A DNA stretch of 64,000 nucleotides from JAAYTY01 sp964569245 (GTDB lineage: Bacteria > Fermentibacterota > Fermentibacteria > Fermentibacterales > Fermentibacteraceae): assembly GCA_964569245.1 (NCBI GenBank), contig CAZMTK010000001.1, positions 248,001 to 312,000 of the forward strand, written 5' to 3'. The position numbers and the translations under genes were made by a program. Positions 35,801 through 44,999 of the stretch are shown piece after piece (within the stretch, counting starts at the first letter, position 1; each line of letters begins with the position of its first letter). The notes beneath the pieces are model-generated. The model ran no database searches. It was not told the DNA's origin and saw nothing but the letters and a program-made list of their open reading frames with translations.

Positions 35801-36811
35801 TCAGCCCAGAATCCTCCTCACAGCCTCGAGCGCCAGCTCCGGAGCCGGTCCGGCGGGGTCGAACAGGACTTCCGAGCCTTCGGAGAGCGGGGCGAACCTT
35901 GCCTGGTCGGCCACTCTGAAGAGCGCCACGACGGGAACGCCCGCCGCGGACGCCACGTGCATGGGTCCGTTGTCGGGCGTGACCAGGACAGCGAGGCGCG
36001 CGAGCCTGGAGGCAAGGTCGCGGACTTCCGTCCTCGGGGCGATCTCGCACCCCTCGGCTGCGACCCTCGAGGACAGGCGTCTCTCCTCCTCGCTCCCCCA
36101 GTAGATCTCGACGGGCGCGACGCGAGCCAGCAGCCGGCAGAGGGCGGACAGCTTGCCCTCCGGATACGCCTTGCCCCTGCTGGCGCCGACGTGGACTCCG
36201 ATGACCCCCCTGCACTCTCCTCCGGCCGGTCCCGGGTCAAGCCGGGGCCTGCTCCAGACAGGCCAGTCGCTCCATACGCCACCCAGAGAATGGAGGCTCA
36301 TGCTCTCGTGGTTCTCGCGGGAGGGCTCCGGTGCGAGATGGGTGTGCCAGGATCCCCAGCCGCGCGACGGGAAGCCGATCCTGGCCGCCGCGCCGGAAAG
36401 GGCAGTCGCTACTGCGCCGGACAGGGAGAAGGAGAATGGGTGGCTGGCATCCAGGGCCGCTTCGAATCCCCTCCTCTTCAGCGCTGATGCGAACCGCGCG
36501 AACATCAGGGGATTCCGGGCCATGGAAGCCTTCGCCGCAGGGATGATCTCCCACTCCCTCCCTGCGAGGACGTCGGAAAACCTGTCGCTGGCCAGAAGAG
36601 CGAGGCGGGCCCTGGGAAACCGCTCCGAAAGGCTCCTCAGAAGCGGCTCGATCAGCACCAGGTTGCCCAGCCTCGAGTCGGGGCGTACCACTAGTATGGA
36701 TGATGGATCCGCCGGCAGAGGGCCGGGACGGGCTGCCAGCAGGCGGGAGAGCAGTATCGCGGCCAGTCGTCGAGCCGTCCTCCTCCTTGCGCGGGGCGCA
36801 TCCTGCTTCAA
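35801..36811 (-). CDS. glycosyltransferase family 9 (heptosyltransferase-like)
   Basis: 336 residues from TTG 36811. The GT-B folds carry VVRPDSRLGNLVLIEPLL at the start, GVHVGASRGKAYPE in the middle and TPDNGPMHVASAAGVPVVALF in the nucleotide site, as in ADP-heptose:LPS transferases. It probably adds core sugars to Kdo-lipid A made by the operon at 19-22 kb. The start overlaps the miaB stop as TTGA with GAGGGA upstream. A longer frame upstream lies inside miaB. Confidence 0.82.
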   Translation of the reverse strand: MKQDAPRARRRTARRLAAILLSRLLAARPGPLPADPSSILVVRPDSRLGNLVLIEPLLRSLSERFPRARLALLASDRFSDVLAGREWEIIPAAKASMARNPLMFARFASALKRRGFEAALDASHPFSFSLSGAVATALSGAAARIGFPSRGWGSWHTHLAPEPSRENHESMSLHSLGGVWSDWPVWSRPRLDPGPAGGECRGVIGVHVGASRGKAYPEGKLSALCRLLARVAPVEIYWGSEEERRLSSRVAAEGCEIAPRTEVRDLASRLARLAVLVTPDNGPMHVASAAGVPVVALFRVADQARFAPLSEGSEVLFDPAGPAPELALEAVRRILG

Positions 36812-38142
36812 CGGCAGTCCCTCTCGTCGGCCGGGGGACGGGACGAACCGCCGGCGATCACGCCCGCGGAGCGCGCGAAATGCGTCCATCCGTCACCGGA
36901 GATCACGCAGGCCCTTACGAACGCCCCCTGCTCGAGATCCTCCCCGTCGAACACCACCATGCGGTTGCCGGCTGTCCGGCCGGCGGACTGGCCGGGTCTG
37001 GAGCCCCGACCGGTCACTAGCACGGGAATCATCCTGCCCGCCAGCTCCGACGACCGCTCCCTGGTTATCCCGGCCTGCAGATTCTGCAGGATCCCGAGCC
37101 GCGAGAGCCTGATCTCCTCGGGCACGCTGTCAGGCAGCGCTGCCGCCGCGGTTCCCGCGCGCTCGGAGTATCTGAACAGGAAGGCATAGTCGTAGCGCAC
37201 CTCGGACAGGAGCGATGCGGTGTCCTCGAAGTCCGCCTCGGTCTCTCCTGGGAAGCCCGCGATTATGTCCGTGGAGAGCACCACTCCGGGCAGGGTCGAG
37301 CGGAGCCTCCTGACAAGGTTCAGATACTCCTCCCTGCCGTATCCCCTGTTCATCAGGCCCAGCACCCTGCTGCTCCCCGACTGGACCGGCAGGTGGACCT
37401 GCCTGCAGACGTTCGGGTGACGCGCGACGACCTCGATGAGTTCGTCCGTGAAGTCCCTCGGATGGCTGGTCACGAATCGCACCCAGGCCGGAGACGCTGC
37501 CTCCGCGACCTCCGCGAGGAGCCGCGGGAAGCCCCATCCATCCGACTCGTACGAGTTCACGTTCTGCCCCAGCAGCGTTATCTCGCCGTAGCCCGACCGC
37601 GCGAGCCCGGTCACGTCCGCGAGCACCGCTCCGGGTCTCCTGCTGCGCTCGCGGCCGCGCACGAAAGGCACGATGCAGTAGCTGCAGAAGTTGTCGCAGC
37701 CACGCATTATGCTCACGAACGCCGACGGGAAGGTCCGCCGCACCGGTTCGACGCCCTCGTAGTCTTCTCCTCCGAGCCCCGTTTCGGAGGTCCCCGGAGG
37801 GCCAGCCAGGATGCCGGGGAGCTCCCTGTACCGGTCCGGCCCCACGACGTGGTCTATGCCGGGATGCCGGCGGAGGAGCTCGACGCCGTGCTCCTGCGCG
37901 ACGCACCCGCATACCGCAATCACGGGCCTCCTGCCATGTCTGCGGAGCCCGGCGAGCTGGGCGGCCCTTCCCAGGGCCCGTGTCTCGGCATGCTCACGGA
38001 CGGCGCAGGTCACAATAAGCACGGCATCCGCGGAACCGGGATCCTCGGCGAGCCCCCATCCGGCACCGGATAGTATCCCGGCTATCAGCTCGGAGTCGCT
38101 CACGTTCATCTGACAGCCGTAGACCTCGATGAAGCATTTCAT
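36808..38142 (-). CDS. miaB: tRNA-2-methylthio-N6-dimethylallyladenosine synthase MiaB
   Basis: 444-residue radical SAM methylthiotransferase that modifies i6A37 made by MiaA. Cys10 in YGCQMN starts the N-terminal cluster; the radical SAM motif is CDNFCSYC near residue 150; a C-terminal TRAM domain (GRMIPVLVTGRG) ends with GAFVRACV. This complements miaA at the left edge. Confidence 0.93.
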   Translation of the reverse strand: MKCFIEVYGCQMNVSDSELIAGILSGAGWGLAEDPGSADAVLIVTCAVREHAETRALGRAAQLAGLRRHGRRPVIAVCGCVAQEHGVELLRRHPGIDHVVGPDRYRELPGILAGPPGTSETGLGGEDYEGVEPVRRTFPSAFVSIMRGCDNFCSYCIVPFVRGRERSRRPGAVLADVTGLARSGYGEITLLGQNVNSYESDGWGFPRLLAEVAEAASPAWVRFVTSHPRDFTDELIEVVARHPNVCRQVHLPVQSGSSRVLGLMNRGYGREEYLNLVRRLRSTLPGVVLSTDIIAGFPGETEADFEDTASLLSEVRYDYAFLFRYSERAGTAAAALPDSVPEEIRLSRLGILQNLQAGITRERSSELAGRMIPVLVTGRGSRPGQSAGRTAGNRMVVFDGEDLEQGAFVRACVISGDGWTHFARSAGVIAGGSSRPPADERDCR

Positions 38143-38164
38143 GTGAGTGCGGCTCCGGCTATGG

Positions 38165-38821
38165 TCAGCCGGGGATGAGGAGCTCCATGGCCAGCCCCGA
38201 GAGGATGGGTATCCGAAGGTTGTCGTCCACGGGAAGGTCCACCAGCTCGGCGAGCGTCGCCACGGCTGAACCGACGACCAGCGCGAACGGAACCAGCTTC
38301 CAGGAGAAGAGAGGGGCGACAGCCATAAGCGCCAGGCTCGCCAGGAGGCAGCTCGTGAATGCAGCCAGGCTTCCCTCCAGCGTCCTGCCGCATACCAGCC
38401 TGGTCCTCCCCCATTTCATCCCGACCAGTGCGGCTGAGCTGTCGCCCACGCTGAGGAAGACGAGCGCGGCCACCGCTATCTCCCGCCTGAAGAGCAGGAT
38501 GGTCAGGGCAGCGGAGGCTACCAGAATGGTCGAGCCCGTGATGCTCCCGGCCTTTTCGCGCCTTCTTAGGAGCTCTCCGAACACGCTCACGAAGAAGGTC
38601 TTGAACTCCTGGTTTCTCAGCTTCAGGAAATCCAAGAGCACTAGGACCAGGGCGAGAGCGACCAGCAGTATGACCATCAGGCTCTGCTCTACCAGAAGCG
38701 CGGCAAGAGGGATCAGGATGGACGCGAGATGCACGCCCTTCCGGAGCAGTTCTCCGAACAGGGGCGTCTTCCCGGGGGAGCTCCTAGAGGCCGATCCCGA
38801 GGGAGATCCTGTGCGTGTCAT
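38165..38821 (-). CDS. CTP-dependent diacylglycerol/dolichol kinase-like membrane protein
   Basis: 218 residues in about seven hydrophobic helices. LLRKGVHLAS near residue 26, VFLSVGDSSAALVG and GRTLEGSLAAF match the SEC59/Dgk1 family, which phosphorylates lipid alcohols using CTP and is related to CdsA. Such proteins in bacteria may recycle undecaprenol or diacylglycerol. The ATG at 38821 overlaps the PorV gene by 38 bp; alternatively CTG 38761, with GGGAAG six nt before it, would start just ahead of the first conserved helix. Start is unresolved. Confidence 0.72.
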   Translation of the reverse strand: MTRTGSPSGSASRSSPGKTPLFGELLRKGVHLASILIPLAALLVEQSLMVILLVALALVLVLLDFLKLRNQEFKTFFVSVFGELLRRREKAGSITGSTILVASAALTILLFRREIAVAALVFLSVGDSSAALVGMKWGRTRLVCGRTLEGSLAAFTSCLLASLALMAVAPLFSWKLVPFALVVGSAVATLAELVDLPVDDNLRIPILSGLAMELLIPG

Positions 38822-39878
38822 CCAGGTCTTCGTGACCGAGGAAGGCGTAGTCCAGGTTCACGGGATGGCCGAAGAGCCCGATGCGGAACCCGGCCCCGGC
38901 GGTGAACATTCCCTCCGAGCTGCCGATTCTCAGGCCCACCCTGTCCCGGATCGTCAGCTCCAGCCCGAAGTGGGTGTCCAGGCTGACGTCCCCGACGTGG
39001 TACTGCGAGGCGTAGCGCCTGCCCTCGAACCTGAAGTCGCCGTCGGCCGCGATAGTTGCGACGGTGGCGAACCTGCGGATGTCCCAGGATGTCGCCGCGC
39101 CCGCCTTGACCGTGGGGAGGACGCTCTCGCTGCTGCCCGTATCCCAGAAGACATGGGTGCCGAAGGTGTCCTGGATGTTCACCCCGGCGCTGAACTTCTC
39201 AAGGGGCCGCCACTGCACGCCCGCGTCGAGTCCCACTCCCCAGGCGCTGTGGTCGAGCAGCGTGCGCTGGATCACCTTCACGGAAGCGCCCGCCGAGAGG
39301 GCCTCCGTCACGGGGCGGGCCCAGGACAGGTACAGGGCGTGATCCACGGCGCTGCCCCAGGAGATGCGCCCTTCGTCGTAGATGAGCTCCTCGCCAGGAT
39401 CCCACTCGCCGTTGCCCTCGGTTCCTTCGGGGTTGGAGTCGGGATCGTAGTCGTCGTTCCCCGAGTCTCCGGGCTCGCCCTCTCCGTCCGCTCCGGCGAC
39501 GCCGTCGGACCCGGTGTCGTACCAGAGCAGGTCGGTCGTGTCGGCGACGTCGCCCGCGTCGGTCCTGAAAAGGCTGGCAGACAGGGCCGACGAGCCTCTT
39601 CTCGCCGCGTAGGCGACATAGTCGTAGCGCACCAGTCCTCCGAACCTCTCGGAGTGCATGAGCTGAAGCTCGGGCGATTCGAGGCGCACGAGCCCGGCGG
39701 GATTCCAATAGGCGGCGGTGGCGTCGTCCGCCAGGGCGCAGAATGCTCCGCCCATTCCCAGGGCTCGCGCCCCGGCTCCTATGTACATGAACTCCCCGGC
39801 ATACTTGGCCGCACAGGCGGGCAGCGTCCAGGAAAGGAGGGCCGCCAGGGCTGCAGGGACTGCGCTGAAGGTTCTCAT
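38784..39878 (-). CDS. PorV/PorQ-like outer-membrane protein
   Basis: 364 residues. A signal peptide ending in ACAA, then the family motif GARALGMGGAFCALADDATAA-type with NPAGL near residue 62, and repeated beta strands to GHPVNLDYAFLG at the end, as in the PorV/UPF0164 group. A distinctive acidic insert near residues 135-165 (GDSGNDDYDP) resembles a calcium-binding loop. Starts at ATGA with the PilZ gene. One of three such barrels in the window. Confidence 0.82.
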   Translation of the reverse strand: MRTFSAVPAALAALLSWTLPACAAKYAGEFMYIGAGARALGMGGAFCALADDATAAYWNPAGLVRLESPELQLMHSERFGGLVRYDYVAYAARRGSSALSASLFRTDAGDVADTTDLLWYDTGSDGVAGADGEGEPGDSGNDDYDPDSNPEGTEGNGEWDPGEELIYDEGRISWGSAVDHALYLSWARPVTEALSAGASVKVIQRTLLDHSAWGVGLDAGVQWRPLEKFSAGVNIQDTFGTHVFWDTGSSESVLPTVKAGAATSWDIRRFATVATIAADGDFRFEGRRYASQYHVGDVSLDTHFGLELTIRDRVGLRIGSSEGMFTAGAGFRIGLFGHPVNLDYAFLGHEDLDDTHRISLGIGL

Positions 39879-40231
39879 CGACTCACGGTCTCTCCGGCGG
39901 CTGCGCCTGCGACGATCTCGGCGATCAGCGCCCTGTGCTCGTCCTTCATGCTCGTGAAGAACATCCCCAGCCCGTAGCGGCCGTCTCCGAGCCGCTCCTC
40001 GCGGATCACCACCGCCCTGGCGCCGATGTCCTGGATGTTCGGGAAGCGAAGGACGAGCTCCACTCTCGCCATTTCGCCCAGGCTGCGGTCGCACACGACG
40101 TAGATGCCCGATGCGCTGACGTTGATCGCGGTGACGGGCAGCAGGTCGAATCCCTCGAGAGCGACAGACGCGTCGAGAGCGAGGGCCGCCCTCGGATAGG
40201 CTCTGCGCTCCCTGCCCGTGCTACGGCTCAT
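39875..40231 (-). CDS. PilZ-domain protein
   Basis: 118 residues. PilZ domains bind cyclic di-GMP. Here RRAYPRA at about 8-14 matches RxxxR and the NVSASGIYV strand matches the D/NxSxxG motif. The ATG at 40231 follows GGAGG; an upstream in-frame ATG at 40282 lies on the promoter. Being first in an operon ending in miaB and a glycosyltransferase, it may tune surface glycan or outer-membrane output. No c-di-GMP cyclase is in the window. Confidence 0.85.
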   Translation of the reverse strand: MSRSTGRERRAYPRAALALDASVALEGFDLLPVTAINVSASGIYVVCDRSLGEMARVELVLRFPNIQDIGARAVVIREERLGDGRYGLGMFFTSMKDEHRALIAEIVAGAAAGETVSR

Positions 40232-40253
40232 CCAGCCTCCCTGCGGTCGCGTG

Positions 40254-40282
40254 AAGCTAGCTCGCGAGGCCGTTCCTGTCAA
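40254..40282 (-). promoter_or_regulatory. candidate promoter for the PilZ-PorV-miaB operon
   Basis: TTGACA (40282-40277), exactly 17 nt, then TAGCTT (40259-40254). RNA start near 40247 and GGAGG before ATG 40231. Confidence 0.55.
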
Positions 40283-40716
40283 TCAGAAGCGCCCTTCGCA
40301 AGGCATTCACGGGGCGGGATGTCGAAGAGCATCCGCACCTCGGGCTTCGTGAGTAGTATCAACGAGAAAACGCCCAGAGCGGTTCCCAGCGGGAAGAACA
40401 GGCAGGACACTCCCGCCACGATCATGCAGAAGGTGTGATGCCTCCTGCGGTCGATGAATCTGCCGGCCAGGACGAGGCCGGCGGCCACCGCGAGGACGGC
40501 GAGAGCGAACACTCCTCCCAGGGCTGTCATGAAGATTCCGAGGAACTCCGGGGGAGGCTCGCCCCCCTTTCCTCCGCCGAACCCCTCGGGGACCGTCAGA
40601 ACGAGCACCCCGAAAAGCACGTAGATCATCGGGATGAGCGCGAAAAGCGCCGCGATGCCCCCCATGACGTAGTGGAACACGGAAAGGAGCCTGAGGTTCT
40701 CGTTCTCTCCCGGCAT
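40279..40716 (-). CDS. small four-helix membrane protein, unrecognised
   Basis: 145 residues. Four hydrophobic helices separated by short loops; one loop contains FGGGKGGEPPPEF and another RRRHH. The last segment ends in a proline-containing tail. The sequence resembles unnamed small inner-membrane proteins common in planctomycetes and FCB bacteria, with no functional motif. The ATG follows AAAGGCGGTG. Its stop lies on the -35 box of the PilZ promoter. Confidence 0.6.
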   Translation of the reverse strand: MPGENENLRLLSVFHYVMGGIAALFALIPMIYVLFGVLVLTVPEGFGGGKGGEPPPEFLGIFMTALGGVFALAVLAVAAGLVLAGRFIDRRRHHTFCMIVAGVSCLFFPLGTALGVFSLILLTKPEVRMLFDIPPRECLAKGASD

Positions 40717-40787
40717 GTGACACCGCCTTTCGCGAGCCGCATCATCGAGGCTGTCTCCTGAGCGGAATATAGGGAGGCGGGCCGGAG

Positions 40788-40817
40788 TTGACATCGAAGC
40801 CCCCGCGGAATGAAGAT
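40788..40817 (+). promoter_or_regulatory. candidate promoter for DUF4870-like gene
   Basis: TTGACA (40788-40793), 18 nt, GAAGAT (40812-40817), giving a leader of about 60 nt. Confidence 0.35.
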
Positions 40818-40885
40818 AGAGCGTTCGCAAGAGTGGACGTTCCAGTAGTGGGTGGCCTTCAGAGCCCCAACCGCGAGGAAGGAGA

Positions 40886-41233
40886 ATGATGGAGCAGGCT
40901 TTCACATTCACCCAGAAGGAAATCGACGACGGCAAGGTCCTTGCGGGGATCTCCTACTTCGGTCTTCTCGGATTCCTGGTCGGCTACCTGGCCGGCAAGG
41001 AGAACCGCTTCACGCTCTACCACGCCCAGCAGGGTCTGGTTCTTGCCATAGCGTTCTTCCTCGGCGTGATACCCATCGTCGGCTGGATCTGGAGCCTGTT
41101 CTGCCTCGTCCTCTTCGTCATGGGCCTGATCAACGGATTCAGCGGCAAGGTGCAGCCGCTTCCGCTGCTCGGATCGCTCGGCTTCAAGATCGGCCTGCTG
41201 AAGGCCGACACCCCCGCCGCTCCCCAGGCCTGA
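40886..41233 (+). CDS. DUF4870-like small membrane protein
   Basis: 115 residues. Three hydrophobic helices with the pattern AGISYFGLLGFLVGYL, then LYHAQQGLVLAIA and GLINGFSGKVQPLPLLG, which match DUF4870/TIC20-like proteins of unknown role. The MM start has AAGGAG upstream. It ends 17 bp before a strong terminator. Confidence 0.75.
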   Translation: MMEQAFTFTQKEIDDGKVLAGISYFGLLGFLVGYLAGKENRFTLYHAQQGLVLAIAFFLGVIPIVGWIWSLFCLVLFVMGLINGFSGKVQPLPLLGSLGFKIGLLKADTPAAPQA

Positions 41234-41250
41234 CGCGCGACACATGCATG

Positions 41251-41279
41251 AAGGGGCGGGGCCCTGAGCCCCGCCCCTT
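41251..41279 (+). terminator. Rho-independent-like terminator hairpin
   Basis: A perfect 12-bp stem (AAGGGGCGGGGC with GCCCCGCCCCTT) and a 5-nt loop CCTGA, followed by a C/T-rich run. It lies between two convergent genes and may stop both transcripts. Confidence 0.75.
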
Positions 41280-41297
41280 CCTCTTCCTGCGCCCGGA

Positions 41298-41735
41298 TCA
41301 GGCGAGACTCGAGGACAGGCTCGAGATCTTCACCCAGAAGACGATCCAGAGGACGAGACTCGCCAGCATCGTCAGGATGTTGACGAACGGAATCCAGAAC
41401 AGCAGGTTGAGGACGCAGAAGGAGATGCCCGGGCCCAGCCCCGGCAGGCCGCCGGGTATGGGATTCTTCCTCGCCGAGAACTCGTCGGTGATGGACTTGC
41501 TGGCCGTCACGACGATCACGAAGTCCCAGATCAGGTAGAAGAGCGGTATCAGCCCCAGCCAGACGAGGCCGGGAGACATGGCCCGTGCCTGAGGGGAGCA
41601 TCTGCCGATAGCCCTCTGCATGGATATCAGATAGAAGATCCGGGGCAGTATCAGCACCGCCAGGAAGACCAGACCGAACAGTGGATCTCCCGGCTCGTGC
41701 GGCTCTCGCACTAGATCGCCTACCTTGTAGATCAA
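41298..41735 (-). CDS. small membrane protein, unrecognised, TTG start
   Basis: 145 residues. Three to four hydrophobic helices, including LVWLGLIPLFYLIWDFVIV and FCVLNLLFWIPFVNI, like small yip1/DUF-type membrane proteins. TTG 41735 has GGAGGG upstream; the frame is open further but with no ribosome site. Not identified. Confidence 0.55.
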   Translation of the reverse strand: MIYKVGDLVREPHEPGDPLFGLVFLAVLILPRIFYLISMQRAIGRCSPQARAMSPGLVWLGLIPLFYLIWDFVIVVTASKSITDEFSARKNPIPGGLPGLGPGISFCVLNLLFWIPFVNILTMLASLVLWIVFWVKISSLSSSLA

Positions 41736-41977
41736 ATCACACCCTCCGTAGAAGCCCGTTGCCGACCGGCGCAGCCGACTGTGAACCGGTCCGAATATTG
41801 CGCGAACCCGCATCGACTTGCCAGCGCGGTACATCCCCCGGTGCCGGCGGCGGGGGGCAGGCTGCAGTATCGCGCACAGGCGAGCGCAGCCATCCGGTCA
41901 GCGGGGACGGAGCCAGTGCGGCATTCTCTCTGCTGCCTGCCTGACAGCATGTCAGCGCATGAAGCGGAGCGTTCATG
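41736..41977. other. non-coding spacer before glgB
   Basis: About 240 bp between divergent genes. On the minus strand CAATAT occurs near 41796 as a possible -10 for the 41298 gene, but no -35 fits well. No RNA gene or repeat recognised. Confidence 0.35.
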
Positions 41978-42006
41978 ATGACCTCCAGCCCTTCTCCGCT
42001 TATAGT
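41978..42006 (+). promoter_or_regulatory. candidate promoter for glgB
   Basis: ATGACC (41978-41983), exactly 17 nt, TATAGT (42001-42006). RNA start near 42013 precedes GGAGGAGAGG and the ATG at 42050. Confidence 0.5.
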
Positions 42007-42049
42007 ACGGTTTTCAACGAAGAGCGAACCGATCACCCGGAGGAGAGGC

Positions 42050-44251
42050 ATGGACAGGGCCACGAGCCTTACACCGGCCGAGATCGATTCGATCGTCGCA
42101 TGCACTGTCGCCGACCCCTTCTCGCTCCTGGGCATGCACCCGCTCTGCGGCGACGATTCGGGACGCCTGGAGATACGCATCTTCCGCCCCGGGGCGCATG
42201 AGGCTCACATCCTGCGCGAAGACGGATCCGCTCTCCCAGCCGCCATGGTCCACCCGGACGGTCTCTTCGCATGGAGATCGGCCGGCTCCTGCGAACCATT
42301 CGCGTACAGGGTCCGGCTCAGGATGGGCGATGCGGAAAGCGTCGAGCACGACCCCTACTGCTTCCTCCCCCAGCTCGGGGATCTCGACCTCCACCTGTTC
42401 TCCGAGGGCACCCATCTCAGGCTCTACGAGGTCCTCGGAGCCCGATGCTGGAGGGCTGGCGAGGTTGATGGCGTCCTCTTCTCCGTCTGGGCTCCGAACG
42501 CCGCCCAGGTCAGCGTGACCGGCGATTTCAACGGCTGGGACAGGCGCAGGCATCCCATGCGCTCCAGAGGAGGCTCGGGCGTGTGGGAGCTGTTCGTACC
42601 GGGCATCGGGCCCGGTGCGCTCTACAAGTTCTCGATATCCGCCTCCGACGGAACGATAGCCGAGAAGGCGGACCCCATGGCGCTCCGCTCGGAGTTCCGG
42701 CCCCGCACCGCCTCGGTGGTGGAGACGCTGGACGGGTTCGAGTGGACCGACGAAGAATGGATGGAGGGGCGAAAGCTCGCCGATCCCCTCTCCAGGCCGG
42801 TTTCGATCTACGAGGTCCATGCAGCATCCTGGATGAGGCCCGGGGACGGCAGGGACTACCTCTCATGGCGCGAGCTGGCCGGCAGGCTGATCCCTCACGT
42901 CCGCGATCTCGGCTTCACACACATCGAGCTTCTCCCGGTGATGGAGCACCCCTTCGACGGCTCCTGGGGCTACCAGACCCTCGGCTACTTCGCGCCGACG
43001 AGCAGGCACGGGAGCCCGGCCGACTTCGCCTTCTTCGTGAACGAGTGCCACAGGGCGGGCATCGGCGTTCTGCTGGACTGGACCCCGGCGCACTTCCCCG
43101 GCGATCCCCACGGCCTGATCCGGTTCGACGGAACCGCCCTCTACGAGCACGAGGACCCCAGGCTGGGCAGGCACCCGGACTGGAACACACTGATCTTCAA
43201 TTACGGCAGGAACGAGGTCAGATGCTTCCTGAGGGCATCCGCCCTGTTCTGGCTCGACAAGTACCATGCGGACGGCCTCCGGGTTGATGCGGTCGCCTCC
43301 ATGCTGTACCTCGACTACTCCCGGAAAGAGGGGGAGTGGCTTCCGAATGCCTACGGAGGCCGCGAGAACCTGGACGCGGTGGCCTTCCTGAGAGACCTGA
43401 ACGAGAAGGCGCACGGCCTGCACAGGGGCATCATGATGATAGCCGAGGAGAGCACGGCCTGGCCGGCCGTATCCAGGCCCGTGTGGCTCGGAGGGCTGGG
43501 CTTCACGCTGAAGTGGAACATGGGCTGGATGCACGATACGCTCAGGTTCGTCTCGAAGGACCCTGTTCACAGGAAGTTCCACCTCAACGACCTCACCTTC
43601 TCCCTGCTGTACGCCTACAGCGAGAACTTCGTCCTGCCGCTCTCCCACGACGAAGTCGTCCACGGCAAGTCCTCCCTCCTCGGCAAGATGCCGGGGGACG
43701 ACTGGCAGAAGCTCGCGAACCTGCGCATTCTCCTGGCCTATCAGTGGGCCCATCCCGGCAAGAAGCTCCTGTTCATGGGTTCGGAGATCGGACAGTGGAG
43801 CGAATGGGACCACGACGGATCGCTGGACTGGAGCCTTCTGGAGCACAGCTCCCACGCCGGCCTGAAGCTCCTGATCGGCGACCTGAACGCCCTCATGCGC
43901 TCGAGACCGTCGTTGCACGAGCTCGACCACTCCCCCGAAGGATTCAGGTGGATAGACTTCCGCGACTCCTACCAGACGGTGCTCTCCTTCGTCCGATACG
44001 ATTCATCAGGCGAGGAGACGGTCTGCGTCTTCAACTTCACGCCTGTTCCGAGGCACGGATACCGCCTCGGCGTGCCCAGGTGCGAGTACTACCGGGAGAT
44101 CCTGAACACCGACGCGGTCGAGTACGGCGGAAGCGGGATCGGCAACATGGGCGGAGTGCAGGCTGACGGCCAGCAGTGGCACGGCCTCCCCGCATCGGTC
44201 GTGCTGTCCCTCCCACCGCTTGCCGCCGTCTTCCTGGGGAGGCACCCGTGA
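42050..44251 (+). CDS. glgB: 1,4-alpha-glucan branching enzyme GlgB
   Basis: 733 residues, normal for GH13 branching enzyme, which makes alpha-1,6 branches in glycogen. The N-terminal carbohydrate-binding module (FSLLGMHP; later SVWAPNAAQVSVTGDFNGW) leads into the barrel: YEVHAASW, the nucleophile Asp in LRVDAVASMLY, the acid/base Glu in IAEESTAWP, and LSHDEVVHGK. The C-terminal beta domain ends LPPLAAVFL. Starting at ATG 42050 is supported by the promoter. No other glg genes are in view. Confidence 0.95.
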   Translation: MDRATSLTPAEIDSIVACTVADPFSLLGMHPLCGDDSGRLEIRIFRPGAHEAHILREDGSALPAAMVHPDGLFAWRSAGSCEPFAYRVRLRMGDAESVEHDPYCFLPQLGDLDLHLFSEGTHLRLYEVLGARCWRAGEVDGVLFSVWAPNAAQVSVTGDFNGWDRRRHPMRSRGGSGVWELFVPGIGPGALYKFSISASDGTIAEKADPMALRSEFRPRTASVVETLDGFEWTDEEWMEGRKLADPLSRPVSIYEVHAASWMRPGDGRDYLSWRELAGRLIPHVRDLGFTHIELLPVMEHPFDGSWGYQTLGYFAPTSRHGSPADFAFFVNECHRAGIGVLLDWTPAHFPGDPHGLIRFDGTALYEHEDPRLGRHPDWNTLIFNYGRNEVRCFLRASALFWLDKYHADGLRVDAVASMLYLDYSRKEGEWLPNAYGGRENLDAVAFLRDLNEKAHGLHRGIMMIAEESTAWPAVSRPVWLGGLGFTLKWNMGWMHDTLRFVSKDPVHRKFHLNDLTFSLLYAYSENFVLPLSHDEVVHGKSSLLGKMPGDDWQKLANLRILLAYQWAHPGKKLLFMGSEIGQWSEWDHDGSLDWSLLEHSSHAGLKLLIGDLNALMRSRPSLHELDHSPEGFRWIDFRDSYQTVLSFVRYDSSGEETVCVFNFTPVPRHGYRLGVPRCEYYREILNTDAVEYGGSGIGNMGGVQADGQQWHGLPASVVLSLPPLAAVFLGRHP

Positions 44252-44565
44252 GCGGCAGGAGGCGTCCCAGAGCCTTCGTGGGGGTTCTGCTGGCCGAGCT
44301 GCTCTTCCCGGGCTCAAGGACGCTGAAGGACAGGCGCGGCCATCTGCGCTCGCTTCTGGACAGGCTGCGCAGGATGGGCTTCTCGTCGAGCCAGGTCGGA
44401 GAGGCCGGGCTCGCCTCGCGCGCATGGATCTCGGCGGCTTGCGCCTGCAGCTCCATGTCGGCCGCCTCCCTGCTGCTCCAGAGCGCCTCGGCTCTTCTCG
44501 ACAGCCCGGAATGGGAGCTGGTGCGCTCCACCAGCTCCGTGACGGTCTTCGAGCAGGAGGAGTGA
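44248..44565 (+). CDS. DUF503 family protein
   Basis: 105 residues. The pattern FVGVLLAELLFPGSRTLKD, then DRRGHLRSLLDRLRR, matches DUF503 (YlxP-like, usually about 90 residues), often found near translation or ribosome genes, function unknown. It starts at GTG overlapping the glgB stop (GTGA). The C-terminal alanine/serine-rich part is longer than usual. Confidence 0.72.
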   Translation: MSGRRRPRAFVGVLLAELLFPGSRTLKDRRGHLRSLLDRLRRMGFSSSQVGEAGLASRAWISAACACSSMSAASLLLQSASALLDSPEWELVRSTSSVTVFEQEE

Positions 44566-44566
44566 G

Positions 44567-44983
44567 TTGAAGTCGTTCACCGAGTACCTCTGGTTCTGCA
44601 CTCCCTCTCGCCGTGCCTTCGTCAACATCACGGCGCAGGTGGAGGATGCGCTTAGGCGGAGCGGCGTCACAGAGGGGCTCTGTCTCGTGAACGCCATGCA
44701 CATCACGTCCAGCATATTCATCAACGACGACGAGGAAGGGCTTCTTGCCGACTACGACGACTGGCTGGAGAGGCTCGCCCCTCACGAGCCCGTGGACTCC
44801 TACAGGCACAACCGGGGCGAGGACAACGCCGACGCCCACATGAAGCGGCAGATAATGGGACGCGAGGTGGTCCTTGCGGTGACCGGGGGCAGGCTGGATC
44901 TGGGGACGTGGGAGAGGGTCTTCTACGGAGAGTTCGACGGCAGACGCCGCAAGAGAGTCCTTGTCAAGATAATCGGAGAGTAG
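44567..44983 (+). CDS. YjbQ/UPF0047 family protein
   Basis: 138 residues. Conserved NAMHITSSIFINDDE and YRHNRGEDNADAHMKRQIMGR elements match the YjbQ family, whose members show weak thiamin-phosphate synthase activity. It starts at TTG right after the DUF503 gene stop. Length and motifs are standard; physiological role unclear. Confidence 0.85.
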   Translation: MKSFTEYLWFCTPSRRAFVNITAQVEDALRRSGVTEGLCLVNAMHITSSIFINDDEEGLLADYDDWLERLAPHEPVDSYRHNRGEDNADAHMKRQIMGREVVLAVTGGRLDLGTWERVFYGEFDGRRRKRVLVKIIGE

Positions 44984-44999
44984 CCCGAAGGGGTCGGCC